A stretch of DNA of 38,324 nucleotides. Origin: a virus. Below the pieces are notes generated by a model that was given only the letters and a program-made list of their open reading frames with translations, did no database searches and was not told the DNA's origin. The first letter of the stretch is position 1. Every line of letters starts with the position of its first letter. Both the position numbers and the translations under genes were made by a program. The stretch spans positions 1-38,324 of the IMG/VR virus record IMGVR_UViG_3300022074_000132; one strand, given 5' to 3'. This document shows positions 1-6,844 of this stretch, piece after piece.

Positions 1-2
1 AA

Positions 3-311
3 AAAAGAAAAAATTATCCAAAATGCGTGCCTATTGCAAAAGCAAGAGCGATGTCCAAAGGGCAACGTGCGGGTGCCGTAAAAAGAAAACAAGCAGTAGC
101 TAATACAGGACCAACACCATCAAGAGCTGCAACATTTGCAAAGAGAACTAAAAAAGCAGATGGAGGTTCAGTTGATAATGATATGATTCGTCAAGCACAA
201 AAAAATTATATAGGTAGTTATGTATCTGGAGATTTAGGTGGTGTTAAAGTAGGAAATAAATCATATAAAAAATATTATTCCAATCCTGGTTTTAAGATGC
301 CAAAAATATAA
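3..311 (+). CDS. Small basic phage protein, 5' end cut by the window
   Basis: The reading frame is open from base 3, so the true start is probably outside the window; the GTG at 27 and ATG at 51 are only internal candidates. The visible part is rich in Lys, Arg and Ala (KARAMSKGQRAGAVKRKQ) and ends in a Tyr/Lys-rich tail. The upstream in-frame codons read KNYPKCVP, which I recognise as the usual beginning of a small basic protein family in marine phages, so the gene is likely truncated here rather than starting at GTG. A short KADGGSV stretch resembles Gly-Gly motifs in the putative ejection proteins further right. It overlaps the next gene by one base (TAATG). Function is unknown; DNA binding or a virion-internal role is a guess from charge only. 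Confidence 0.75.
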   Translation, partial: KRKNYPKCVPIAKARAMSKGQRAGAVKRKQAVANTGPTPSRAATFAKRTKKADGGSVDNDMIRQAQKNYIGSYVSGDLGGVKVGNKSYKKYYSNPGFKMPKI

Positions 312-604
312 TGAGAAGAAGTTTTTCAAAAGGCAGCATGCCTGCAAAAAATAAAAAAAATTTTAGACCCACAAAAAGTGGAGCTGGAATGACAGAGGCT
401 GGAGTTAAAGCTTATAGAAGACTTAACCCTGGTTCTAAATTAAAAACAGCCGTGACTGGTAAAGTGAAGCCAGGATCAAAAGCTGCTAAACGTAGAAAAT
501 CATACTGCGCAAGATCGCTCGGACAATTAAAACGAGCATCAGCTAAAACAAGAAACGATCCTAACTCACGAATACGACAGGCACGGAGAAGATGGAAATG
601 TTAA
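311..604 (+). CDS. Small Lys/Arg-rich conserved phage protein (DUF6321-like)
   Basis: A 97-residue, strongly basic protein with the sequence core NFRPTKSGAGMTEAGVKAYR, then KPGSKAAKRRKSYCARS and a closing arginine-rich RIRQARRRWKC. From memory this matches a small uncharacterised family (DUF6321-like) common in phages; I could not run a search. The start overlaps the preceding stop by one base (TAATG), which suggests translational coupling; a second in-frame ATG lies at 338. The next gene begins directly after its stop. No enzymatic motif is visible. The net positive charge and the conserved single Cys residues suggest nucleic-acid binding, which is inference. Confidence 0.8.
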   Translation: MRRSFSKGSMPAKNKKNFRPTKSGAGMTEAGVKAYRRLNPGSKLKTAVTGKVKPGSKAAKRRKSYCARSLGQLKRASAKTRNDPNSRIRQARRRWKC

Positions 605-889
605 ATGAAAGATCCAAAAATAGGAACAGGTAAAAAACCAAAAGGTTCAGGAAGACGATTGTATACGGATGAAAATCCTAAAGATACAGTTGGCATAAAA
701 TTTGCAACACCAGCAGATGCAAGAGCAACCGTTGCAAAAGTAAAACGTGTAAATAAACCGTTTGCACGTAAAATACAAATACTAACAGTTATGGAGCAAA
801 GGGCTAAAGTTATGGGTAAAAGCCAAGTTGCTTCAATTGCTAAGAAAGGAAAAGATGCAATTAGAAAACGTCATAAATCAACTACTTAA
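605..889 (+). CDS. Small basic conserved phage protein
   Basis: A 94-residue basic protein, third of three consecutive small basic genes. It contains GTGKKPKGSGRRLYTDENP near the N-terminus and a central block (residues about 33-60) resembling TPADARATVAKVKRVNKPFA, followed by a run ending in RKRHKSTT. Its start codon follows the previous stop with no spacer. GTGKKPKGSGRR looks superficially like a P-loop, but it sits at the extreme N-terminus with no beta strand before it and no Walker B after, so I do not read it as an ATPase. I recognise the family as conserved in marine phages but know no function. Expression is probably coupled to the two upstream genes. Confidence 0.75.
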   Translation: MKDPKIGTGKKPKGSGRRLYTDENPKDTVGIKFATPADARATVAKVKRVNKPFARKIQILTVMEQRAKVMGKSQVASIAKKGKDAIRKRHKSTT

Positions 890-1082
890 ATTTTTAAGGA
901 ATAGACTAGATAATTTGTCTATATCAGTTACATCAGGTGGTGTTGACAATATGGAAAATTATAAGTATATAATAGGACAGATAAACGCCTACGAGGCAAC
1001 ACTACAGGAAATCTCTAACCTGCTAGAAGACAAGGAGCGAAATGGAAAAGGAACAGTCATCGATATTAACGCCAAACAATAA
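855..1082 (+). CDS. Small helical protein of unknown function
   Basis: A 75-residue protein that begins inside the end of the preceding gene. The frame is open further left to a TTG at 828, but the ATG at 855 is preceded by an AAGGAAAAG purine tract at good spacing, so I choose it. The sequence is mostly predicted helix, with leucine-rich segments (LENVINQLLKFLRNRLDNL) and an acidic end (LEEISNLLEDKE type), compatible with a coiled coil. Its last 41 bases overlap the GroES gene. No family function is known to me; its place between the small basic genes and the head-assembly genes suggests a virion-assembly role, which is inference. Confidence 0.65.
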   Translation: MQLENVINQLLKFLRNRLDNLSISVTSGGVDNMENYKYIIGQINAYEATLQEISNLLEDKERNGKGTVIDINAKQ

Positions 1083-1446
1083 ACTTGTTGGTGTAAAATC
1101 TACAAAAGAAGAACCAAAATTACCACAACCAACTGGTTGGAGACTTTTAGTTTTACCTTTCAAGATGAAAGAAAAAACTAAAGGTGGATTAGTATTAGCT
1201 GAAACAACTTTGGAAAGGCAACAAGTTGCATCTCAAGTTGGATTAGTTATGGCTATGGGTCCTCAATGTTATAAGGATAAAGAGAGGTATCCTGAAGGTC
1301 CATGGTGCAAAAAAGACGATTGGATTATGTTTGCACGATATGCAGGTAGTCGAATTAAAATAGATGGTGGAGAGATGCGTCTGCTAAACGACGATGAAGT
1401 GTTAGCAACAATTGATAGTCCAGAGGACATCTTGCATGAGTATTAA
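1042..1446 (+). CDS. groES: Phage co-chaperonin GroES
   Basis: A 134-residue GroES/Cpn10-type protein, longer than bacterial GroES (about 97) because of an N-terminal extension of roughly 30 residues. The fold begins at PTGWRLLVLPF (residues 30-40). The mobile loop carries GGLVL at 48-52, matching the GroEL-binding hydrophobic tripeptide (IVL in E. coli GroES). The beta-barrel follows with VGLVMAMG and the late segment WIMFARYAGSRIKIDGGE, then LLNDDEVLATI, which matches the conserved end of GroES. By analogy with T4 gp31 it would cap host GroEL to fold phage proteins, probably the capsid protein encoded downstream. An in-frame GGAGCG lies just before the ATG. The start overlaps the preceding gene by 41 bases. 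Confidence 0.93.
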   Translation: MEKEQSSILTPNNKLVGVKSTKEEPKLPQPTGWRLLVLPFKMKEKTKGGLVLAETTLERQQVASQVGLVMAMGPQCYKDKERYPEGPWCKKDDWIMFARYAGSRIKIDGGEMRLLNDDEVLATIDSPEDILHEY

Positions 1447-1464
1447 TCATAGGAAGGAGTAACT

Positions 1465-2454
1465 ATGCTAGAAGAAGAAAAAAAGACAGTTGATATAGAT
1501 ACATCAGGTCCTGGTGCAGACATAGATATACCAGAAGATAAAACATATGAAAATGAAGTAGAGGTATCAAATGAAAATAATGAAGACACTAATAAGCCCG
1601 CTGACACATCTGAGAAATCTGATGAGCAGTTGGATGTTCGAGATGATTCGAACAACAAAGAACAAGAAACAACGAAACAAGAAGACGGAAAATTAGAAGA
1701 ATATAGCAAAGGAGTTCAATCTCGAATTGCAAAGCTTACTCGTAAAATGAGAGAAGCAGAGCGAAGAGAACAAGCTGCTTTAGAGTATGCTAAGTCTGTA
1801 GAAGAAAAAAGAAAACAGATGGAGTCTACTTTTCAAAAATCAGATTTAGCTAATCTTGATAGATTTGAAAAAAACATAGATGCTGGATTACAAGCTGCAG
1901 AAAGAGAACTTGCAGCAGCAATTGAAACATCTGATGCTAAAGGTCAAATCGCAGCTAACAAAAGAATAGCAGAACTTTCTTTTGAAAATGCTAGAATTAA
2001 ACAAGCTAAACAAAACAGAGAACAGGTAAAAGTTGAAGACAATGTTCAATCTGAAAGTAAGCCTGTTGAACAACCACAATATAATACGCCAATGCCAGAT
2101 GCTAAAGCTGAGGCATGGGCTTCTAAAAATGTTTGGTTTGGTTCTAATAGAGCTATGACAAATACTGCTATTTCTCATCACCAAGATTTGGAAGGTGAAG
2201 GATATGACACTACTTCTGATGAATACTATAAAGAAATAGATCGAAGAATGAAAGTTGACTTTCCTACCAAATTTGGTAATAATGAGGCAGAGAAAACGTC
2301 CGCTCCCGTGCAAACGGTTGCATCAGCAAATAGAAGCGTAAAACCTGGACGCAAGACTGTGAGACTCACTTCATCACAAGTAGCAATAGCTAAAAAATTA
2401 GGAGTGCCACTCGAAGAGTACGCAAAACAATTGAAAAACACGGAAGGAGCGTAA
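1465..2454 (+). CDS. Putative capsid scaffolding protein
   Basis: A 329-residue, highly charged protein. The first ~85 residues are acidic and low-complexity. Residues about 85-200 form a long Lys/Glu/Ala-rich predicted coiled coil (IAKLTRKMREAERREQAALE and on). A Pro/Gln stretch and a C-terminal segment that ends basic and helical (KKLGVPLEEYAKQLKN) follow. This architecture, together with its place between GroES and the major capsid gene, is typical of phage scaffolding proteins, whose basic C-terminal helix binds the coat. No protease motif is visible. AGGAAGGAG lies 6-7 bases before the ATG. Only one base separates its stop from the next gene. Assignment rests on composition and context, not on a sequence match. 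Confidence 0.7.
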   Translation: MLEEEKKTVDIDTSGPGADIDIPEDKTYENEVEVSNENNEDTNKPADTSEKSDEQLDVRDDSNNKEQETTKQEDGKLEEYSKGVQSRIAKLTRKMREAERREQAALEYAKSVEEKRKQMESTFQKSDLANLDRFEKNIDAGLQAAERELAAAIETSDAKGQIAANKRIAELSFENARIKQAKQNREQVKVEDNVQSESKPVEQPQYNTPMPDAKAEAWASKNVWFGSNRAMTNTAISHHQDLEGEGYDTTSDEYYKEIDRRMKVDFPTKFGNNEAEKTSAPVQTVASANRSVKPGRKTVRLTSSQVAIAKKLGVPLEEYAKQLKNTEGA

Positions 2455-2455
2455 A

Positions 2456-2914
2456 ATGGAAAAAGATAAAAATACTTCACGTGCGAGCCAGACACGAACA
2501 AAGTCGGAAAGACCTAAAGTGTGGGTTCCACCATCATCTCTAGATGCACCCCCTGCACCTGATGGATTCAGGTATAGATGGATAAGAGCTGAAGTTACAG
2601 GCTTTCAAGACACTAAAAATATAACTGGACGAATTAGAGAAGGTTATGAATTAGTTAGAGCTGAGGAAGTTGAAAACGCATCAGATTATCCAGTCCTTGA
2701 AGAAGGAAAATACAAGGGAGTGATTGGGGTTGGTGGCCTTTTACTTGCAAAGGTACCGATCGAGATCGCGAAGCAAAGAATGGAATACATGACTGGTAAA
2801 CACCAGGAACGTGACCAAGCAGTAAACAACGATCTTATGAAGGAGCAAGACCAGAGGATGCCTATCAATGTTGAGAGGCAGTCTCGTGTAACCTTCGGTG
2901 GTACGAAAAAGTAA
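2456..2914 (+). CDS. Uncharacterised head-region protein
   Basis: A 152-residue protein with a Ser/Lys/Pro-rich N-terminus, then a compact middle region beginning PPAPDGFRYRWIRAEV and running through GREGYELVRAEEV-like and GKYKGVIGVGGLLLAKVP segments, and a charged helical C-terminus rich in Gln and Glu. I recognise it as a conserved gene next to capsid genes of marine phages but know no experimental function. It lies between the scaffold-like protein and the 218-aa head protein, so a capsid-assembly or head-completion role is likely. A GGAAGGAG purine tract at the end of the upstream gene provides the ribosome site. After its stop comes a 70-base gap with a hairpin. Confidence 0.65.
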   Translation: MEKDKNTSRASQTRTKSERPKVWVPPSSLDAPPAPDGFRYRWIRAEVTGFQDTKNITGRIREGYELVRAEEVENASDYPVLEEGKYKGVIGVGGLLLAKVPIEIAKQRMEYMTGKHQERDQAVNNDLMKEQDQRMPINVERQSRVTFGGTKK

Positions 2915-2941
2915 TTTTATATCACTGAATTAATATTAACC

Positions 2942-2967
2942 GTGATTCATTTATTATGAATGATCAC
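2942..2967 (+). promoter_or_regulatory. Imperfect hairpin in the 5' leader of the 218-aa gene
   Basis: ATTCAT at 2945-2950 pairs with ATGAAT at 2956-2961 around a TTATT loop. GTG (2942-2944) and CAC (2965-2967) extend the stem past a three-base GAT bulge. The palindrome TTAATATTAA lies just before it (2930-2939). The stem ends about five bases before the AGGAG ribosome site, so it is more likely a leader structure or operator than a terminator; it has no T-tract. Confidence 0.35.
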
Positions 2968-2984
2968 ATAAGGAGAAAATAACT

Positions 2985-3641
2985 ATGGCTAACACAAGTA
3001 CAACTGGTTTTGGTGCTAGAGCGTCTCTTACGTTAGGTAATACACCTGCAACGTCTGGACAATCTAAATACAAAATCAAAAGTGGCTTAGGTAAAAATAT
3101 CCACAATCATGCTCCTGTATCTCTTCAGTATTCTGATGGAGACACGAGCTATATTGAGGATATCACTCATGCTACTATGGACGATGGTCTAACTGGCGGT
3201 GCTTCATGGGATGCGGATGGATCTAACATTCAACCAATCCTAGGTGTGTTCAATGGTGCGTTCTACATAGACAACTCAACTAGCAAACCAACATTTGCTA
3301 ATTTTGTTGCGTCAGGAACAACTTTTGCAACAAACCAAAACACTGGTAGTACAGACGGCGTTGGTTTTGTTAATGATAACCCTCTTCAAGAATACATTGT
3401 TAGAGCAGACGCAGCAGTAGCTGCAACTAACATTGGTAAAAGAGCTAATCTTAACAACCACGGATCACATAAAAACGGCACATCAGTCGTAACTTTAGAC
3501 ATTCAAGCCGATAACGACGGAAGAATGTTTAGAATAATCAGATCTGCAGAAGTTCCAAATCAAGAGGATCTTACAGCAGCTGGTGCAGACGTTGTCGTTG
3601 TATTTAACAATAGAGCAACTCTCTGGCAGAGAGACATCTAA
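2985..3641 (+). CDS. Putative head decoration / virion protein
   Basis: A 218-residue protein without an initial signal peptide. It is rich in Gly, Thr, Asn and Ser, with alternating hydrophobic residues typical of beta structure, and low in charge, as for virion surface proteins. It has no recognisable enzyme motif. It sits directly upstream of the major capsid protein with 21 bases between and has a strong AGGAG ribosome site. Such a position is often taken by a decoration or head-stabilising protein, but I do not recognise the family with confidence, so this is an inference from context and composition. Confidence 0.6.
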   Translation: MANTSTTGFGARASLTLGNTPATSGQSKYKIKSGLGKNIHNHAPVSLQYSDGDTSYIEDITHATMDDGLTGGASWDADGSNIQPILGVFNGAFYIDNSTSKPTFANFVASGTTFATNQNTGSTDGVGFVNDNPLQEYIVRADAAVAATNIGKRANLNNHGSHKNGTSVVTLDIQADNDGRMFRIIRSAEVPNQEDLTAAGADVVVVFNNRATLWQRDI

Positions 3642-3662
3642 GCCTAGAATAGGAGAACAAAA

Positions 3663-4574
3663 ATGGCAATATCAAGAGCACAACTAGTTAAAGAACTAGA
3701 GCCAGGTTTGAACGCACTGTTCGGCTTGGAATATAAAAGGTATGAAAATCAGCATGCTGAGATTTATACCAGCGAATCTTCAGACAGAGCTTTCGAAGAG
3801 GAAGTAATGTTATCAGGATTCGGTAGCGCACAAGTAAAAGGTGAAGGATCTGGTGTAGCGTTTGACGATGCACAAGAAACTTTCACAGCTCGTTACTCAC
3901 ACGAGACAGTAGCTTTAGCATTTGCAATCACAGAAGAAGCTATCGAAGATAATCTCTACGATAGATTAGCTGCTAGATATACAAAAGCTTTAGCAAGATC
4001 TATGAGTAACGCTAAACAAGTAAAAGCTGTCGAGCCTTTGATAAATGGTTTACCTGGTGTAAACACATTCTTATCAGGCGATGGTGAATCTTTGTTTGGT
4101 GTAGCACACCCTACGTTAAATGGTAGTTTTCAAAACACCCTTACAACGCAGGCAGACCTTAACGAAACTTCGTTAGAACAATCACTTATCGACATCGGTA
4201 AGATGACTGACGAAAGAGGTCTTAAAGTTGCAGCAAGAGGAGTGAAAATGATCGTTCCTCAGGAGAATCAGTTCACAGCTGAAAGACTTATGAAGTCTCA
4301 AGGTAGAACTGGAACAGCTGATAATGATATCAATGCAATCGTTTCAATGGGAATGATTCCTCAAGGATACAGAGTGAATAATTACCTAACTGATACAGAT
4401 TCATTCTACATCATTACAGACGTACCAAATGGTATGAAAATGTTCACAAGAGCTCCATTGACAACTGCAATGGAAGGTGACTTCGATACTGGAAACGTTA
4501 GATACAAAGCTAGAGAAAGATACTCATTTGGAGTATCAGACCCTAGAGGTATCTTCGGCGTTGAAGGTGCGTAA
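3663..4574 (+). CDS. Major capsid protein, Mu gpT-like (HK97 fold)
   Basis: A 303-residue protein resembling the Mu-like major head subunit gpT family, which has the HK97 fold and builds the capsid shell. Supporting features are the N-terminal LVKELEPGLNALFGLEYKRY, an early helix-rich region with FAITEEAIEDNLYDRLAARY (about residues 91-110), a mid-region GVAHPTLNG, and a C-terminal MKMFTRAPLTTAMEGDFDTG followed by the ARERYSFGVSDPRGIFG ending typical of this family. Length fits gpT (about 300). AGGAG lies eight bases before the ATG. A hairpin terminator follows 12 bases after the stop, so this gene probably closes a head operon. It is the likely main client of the GroES encoded upstream. Confidence 0.88.
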   Translation: MAISRAQLVKELEPGLNALFGLEYKRYENQHAEIYTSESSDRAFEEEVMLSGFGSAQVKGEGSGVAFDDAQETFTARYSHETVALAFAITEEAIEDNLYDRLAARYTKALARSMSNAKQVKAVEPLINGLPGVNTFLSGDGESLFGVAHPTLNGSFQNTLTTQADLNETSLEQSLIDIGKMTDERGLKVAARGVKMIVPQENQFTAERLMKSQGRTGTADNDINAIVSMGMIPQGYRVNNYLTDTDSFYIITDVPNGMKMFTRAPLTTAMEGDFDTGNVRYKARERYSFGVSDPRGIFGVEGA

Positions 4575-4586
4575 TAATTAAATTTT

Positions 4587-4614
4587 ATGGGGCGGCCTTA
4601 AAACTGCCCCATTT
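4587..4614 (+). terminator. Intrinsic terminator after the major capsid gene
   Basis: ATGGGGCGG (4587-4595) pairs with CTGCCCCAT (4604-4612), a nine-base stem with one G-T pair, around the loop CCTTAAAA. Only a short TTT follows, so termination may be partial. Twelve bases separate the capsid stop from the stem. Confidence 0.75.
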
Positions 4615-4626
4615 AAAACATAAACG

Positions 4627-4887
4627 ATGAGATTCATGAAAAAATTTTTAGTAAATATTTGGGCTTACGATCATCACGGAAAATTTGAAGTAACGTGTGA
4701 TGACAATGCCAAATCCTTGGAACAATCAATCCTTGACAAACTTGGAGAAAATAGTATAGTTTGGGAAAAAACGGGAATGTTTAGTCCGTTGAATAGAATA
4801 ACCTATGAGGAGGTTGTTAATGATACAAGACCTATACAAAGTAAAAAGGTCCTTGGAGTTGAAGTGGGAACAGGAGCATCTGTCTAA
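4627..4887 (+). CDS. Small protein of unknown function
   Basis: An 86-residue protein opening MRFMKKFLVNIWAYDHHGKF, a pattern of alternating hydrophobics that suggests beta strands, followed by CDDNAKSLEQSILDKLGENS as a probable helix. Either ATG at 4627 or ATG at 4636 could be the start; neither has a good ribosome site. The sequence is too short to be membrane-spanning and has no metal-binding cluster. It lies just after the capsid terminator, and its last 68 bases overlap the next gene in another frame. I do not recognise the family. Confidence 0.55.
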   Translation: MRFMKKFLVNIWAYDHHGKFEVTCDDNAKSLEQSILDKLGENSIVWEKTGMFSPLNRITYEEVVNDTRPIQSKKVLGVEVGTGASV

Positions 4888-5029
4888 TGGTAGATATACT
4901 CTTGAAATGGTCAGGATCGATGACAAAGTTAAAGAAGTCATCACAAAGATCAAGCTGGAAGAAGCAGCTATTGCCCACAGACAGAACACTGTCGAAGGTG
5001 CAGCTCCGCAAGTTTCTGTAGCTACTTAA
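4820..5029 (+). CDS. Small helical protein of unknown function
   Basis: A 69-residue protein whose start I place at ATG 4820 because a perfect AGGAGG (4808-4813) lies six bases upstream; the in-frame ATG at 4805 would put that sequence inside the gene. The body is predicted helical and charged (IDDKVKEVITKIKLEEAAIA), compatible with a short coiled coil, and ends in a flexible Ala/Pro/Val tail. It overlaps the preceding gene by 68 bases. The strong ribosome site argues that it is well translated. Function unknown. Confidence 0.6.
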   Translation: MIQDLYKVKRSLELKWEQEHLSNGRYTLEMVRIDDKVKEVITKIKLEEAAIAHRQNTVEGAAPQVSVAT

Positions 5030-5076
5030 TAAAAAGCTACATCGTTGGAAAAAATCAATCCACATTACAGGCTCTC

Positions 5077-5105
5077 TTGCACTCTACTAAAATGTAGTAT
5101 ATAGT
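5077..5105 (+). promoter_or_regulatory. Candidate sigma-70 promoter for the 180-aa protein
   Basis: A weak -35 TTGCAC (5077-5082) stands 17 bases before a good -10 TATAGT (5100-5105), predicting a start near 5112. The following leader (to 5190) is structured and ends in a strong ribosome site. With the terminator at 5744 this would make a one-gene transcript. A TATAGT/ACTATA hairpin (5100-5105 with 5112-5117) overlaps the -10 site and could instead be the real signal. Confidence 0.4.
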
Positions 5106-5127
5106 TTTATCACTATACAATTAATTA

Positions 5128-5168
5128 GAACATAGACGCGTATAGTCGACGGCCTAGAGACTATGTTC
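5128..5168 (+). promoter_or_regulatory. Leader with two mutually exclusive stems
   Basis: GAACATAG (5128-5135) is a perfect complement of CTATGTTC (5161-5168). ATAGTC (5142-5147) is a perfect complement of GACTAT (5159-5164), and the two pairings share CTAT, so they cannot form together. The structure ends seven bases before the AGGAGG ribosome site of the 180-aa gene. It could be a folding RNA leader controlling translation, an RNase-stable 5' end, or a DNA operator. Confidence 0.45.
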
Positions 5169-5190
5169 AATAAACTAGGAGGATATAATT

Positions 5191-5733
5191 ATGGCAAATA
5201 CTACATTTTCAGGACCAGTCCGATCGGAAAATGGTTTTGAACAAATAACAAAAAATAGCACAACAGGTGCTATTACGGTTGAAGCAACTTATGATGCTAG
5301 ACCAAACTTTAGACAAACAATAGACAACTCGACTTTAAATACGGGTGGTGCTGTAACAACAACTTTAACTACTGCTCAATCAGGAACGATTTTTGAAGTT
5401 GATGGAACAGGTGATATTGTTGTTAACATGCCCGCTTTAAGCACAGCTAACGTTGGAAACACTTATGAGTTTTTCGTAACTACTGCTGTAGGTGGCGCTA
5501 AAACTGTTACTTTTGTTTTACCTGGTGCAGGTGTATCAAATTTCTTTGGTGCGCTTTCGCTTATGGGTGGAACAGCTGCTAACCCAGCAAGTGACGTTGC
5601 AGGTGATACTTTAACATTACCTAACTCAGTTGCTGTAAATGCTAGAGTAAGATTAACTTGCATTAAGGATGATGGTACTAACTCAACTTACAAAGCTGAG
5701 ACTTTATCAACTCCTATTGCAACAATAGCGTAA
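5191..5733 (+). CDS. Putative abundant virion protein (beta-rich)
   Basis: A 180-residue protein made largely of Thr, Val, Ala, Gly and Asn with alternating hydrophobic residues, typical of an all-beta virion protein. It opens MANTTFSGPVRSENGFEQI, resembling the start of phage decoration or fibre proteins, and contains GTGDIVVNMPAL and NTYEFFVTTAVGGAKTVTF, patterns often seen in beta-rich tail or head proteins. It has a strong AGGAGG ribosome site, a candidate promoter with structured leader upstream and a strong terminator downstream. That isolated, well-signalled arrangement suggests high expression, as for a decoration protein. Identity is not certain. Confidence 0.65.
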   Translation: MANTTFSGPVRSENGFEQITKNSTTGAITVEATYDARPNFRQTIDNSTLNTGGAVTTTLTTAQSGTIFEVDGTGDIVVNMPALSTANVGNTYEFFVTTAVGGAKTVTFVLPGAGVSNFFGALSLMGGTAANPASDVAGDTLTLPNSVAVNARVRLTCIKDDGTNSTYKAETLSTPIATIA

Positions 5734-5743
5734 TAAATAATTA

Positions 5744-5774
5744 ATGTGGGGCTTCGGCCCCACATATTAATTTT
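5744..5774 (+). terminator. Strong intrinsic terminator with TTCG loop
   Basis: ATGTGGGGC (5744-5752) and GCCCCACAT (5757-5765) form a perfect nine-base stem closed by the very stable TTCG tetraloop (5753-5756), with TTTT at 5771-5774. It starts 11 bases after the stop of the 180-aa gene and ends close to the ribosome site of the next gene, so that gene depends on read-through or on a promoter not recognised here. Confidence 0.85.
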
Positions 5775-5785
5775 AAGGAGAAAAT

Positions 5786-6091
5786 ATGGATTCAGATCAA
5801 ACAACGCTAAATAAAACTACAGGTGCAGCTTCTGTTTTAAGAGGAGCTAGAAGCAGAGTTACTTCTATTCAAGGTAGAGGTGAAGCAGGTTCTGTTTTAC
5901 TTTTACATGATGTTGCTGATGCAAGTGATGCAGGTGCAGGTAATTTAAAAGCGACTTATAAATATGAGACAGAAGGCTTAGAAGTTTACATTCCTGGTTC
6001 TGGTATTTTGTTTGAAAATGGAGTTTGTGCTACTTTAACACAAACTACTGGCACAGATGGAAGCGTTACCATGACAATTACAGGAGCGTAA
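5786..6091 (+). CDS. Small virion-associated protein
   Basis: A 101-residue protein with an AAGGAG ribosome site. It opens with an acidic, Thr-rich segment and contains VTSIQGRGEAGSVLLLHDVA and a C-terminal beta-type segment (GTDGSVTMTITGA). Composition and place among connector genes suggest a structural role. It ends three bases before the next gene. I recognise related small proteins beside connector genes of marine phages but know no function. Confidence 0.6.
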   Translation: MDSDQTTLNKTTGAASVLRGARSRVTSIQGRGEAGSVLLLHDVADASDAGAGNLKATYKYETEGLEVYIPGSGILFENGVCATLTQTTGTDGSVTMTITGA

Positions 6092-6094
6092 TAA

Positions 6095-6844
6095 ATGGCT
6101 AATACTACCTCGGGTACTACAACGTTCGATAAAACTTTTGCTATTGATGAAATAGTAGAAGATGCTTTTGAACGTATTGGATTACAAAATGTTGCTGGTT
6201 ATCAATTAAAATCTGCAAGACGATCTCTTAACATATTGTTTCAAGAGTGGGGTAATAGAGGTATTCACTATTGGGAAATCGATGAGGTTAATTTAGATTT
6301 AATTGAAGGACAATCAGATTATGATTTTTTTAGATCTAGCGACGACGGTACAAGTGCAACATCAACACCAAACGGTGTTTATGGAATGTCCGATGTTCTT
6401 GAAGCACAATTAAGATCTAATAGAACTCAAACAACACAATCAGATTCACCGATGACAAAAGTAGATAGATCTACTTATGCAGGGTTTTCAAATAAATTAT
6501 CTAAAGGAACACCTAATCAATATTGGGTAGAAAGATTTATTGATAAAGTTAGAATACACGTTTATCCAACACCAGACTCAACAAATGCATCTAAAGATAT
6601 GCATTTTTATTATATAAAAAGAATTCAAGATGTAGGTGATTATACAAATGCAACAGATGTGCCTTTTAGATTTGTGCCTTGTATGACAGCAGGTTTAGCT
6701 TTTTATCTTTCACAAAAATATCAACCACAATTAGCACAACAAATGAAACTGTATTATGAAGATGAATTAGCAAGAGCTCTTGCAGAAGATGGTTCTGCTT
6801 CTAGCACATATATTACACCAAAAGCTTATTACCCAGGAGCATAA
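6095..6844 (+). CDS. Head-tail adaptor, P22 gp4-like
   Basis: A 249-residue protein resembling the P22 gp4 tail accessory family, which binds below the portal and forms the connector to the tail. The N-terminal helix-rich part carries the family pattern: IDEIVEDAFERIGL (residues about 17-30), SARRSLNILFQEWGNRGIHYW (about 44-63) and DLIEGQSDYDF. The middle section has long polar loops, and the C-terminal half contains the LAFYLSQKYQPQLAQQMKLYY helix that usually precedes the end. P22 gp4 is shorter (about 166), but marine relatives are often longer. It overlaps the next gene by one base (TAATG). A second, SU10-type adaptor is encoded at 7628. Confidence 0.75.
   Translation: MANTTSGTTTFDKTFAIDEIVEDAFERIGLQNVAGYQLKSARRSLNILFQEWGNRGIHYWEIDEVNLDLIEGQSDYDFFRSSDDGTSATSTPNGVYGMSDVLEAQLRSNRTQTTQSDSPMTKVDRSTYAGFSNKLSKGTPNQYWVERFIDKVRIHVYPTPDSTNASKDMHFYYIKRIQDVGDYTNATDVPFRFVPCMTAGLAFYLSQKYQPQLAQQMKLYYEDELARALAEDGSASSTYITPKAYYPGA

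Noticed and set aside
605-680. GTGKKPKGSG in the third small gene as a P-loop ATPase
   Set aside because: It is at the extreme N-terminus with no preceding strand and no Walker B; the protein is too short and basic.
1888-2313. A 141-codon minus-strand open frame opposite the scaffold-like gene
   Set aside because: It encodes a Phe/Cys/Ser-rich sequence typical of the reverse of Lys/Glu-rich coding DNA and lies wholly inside a well-supported gene.
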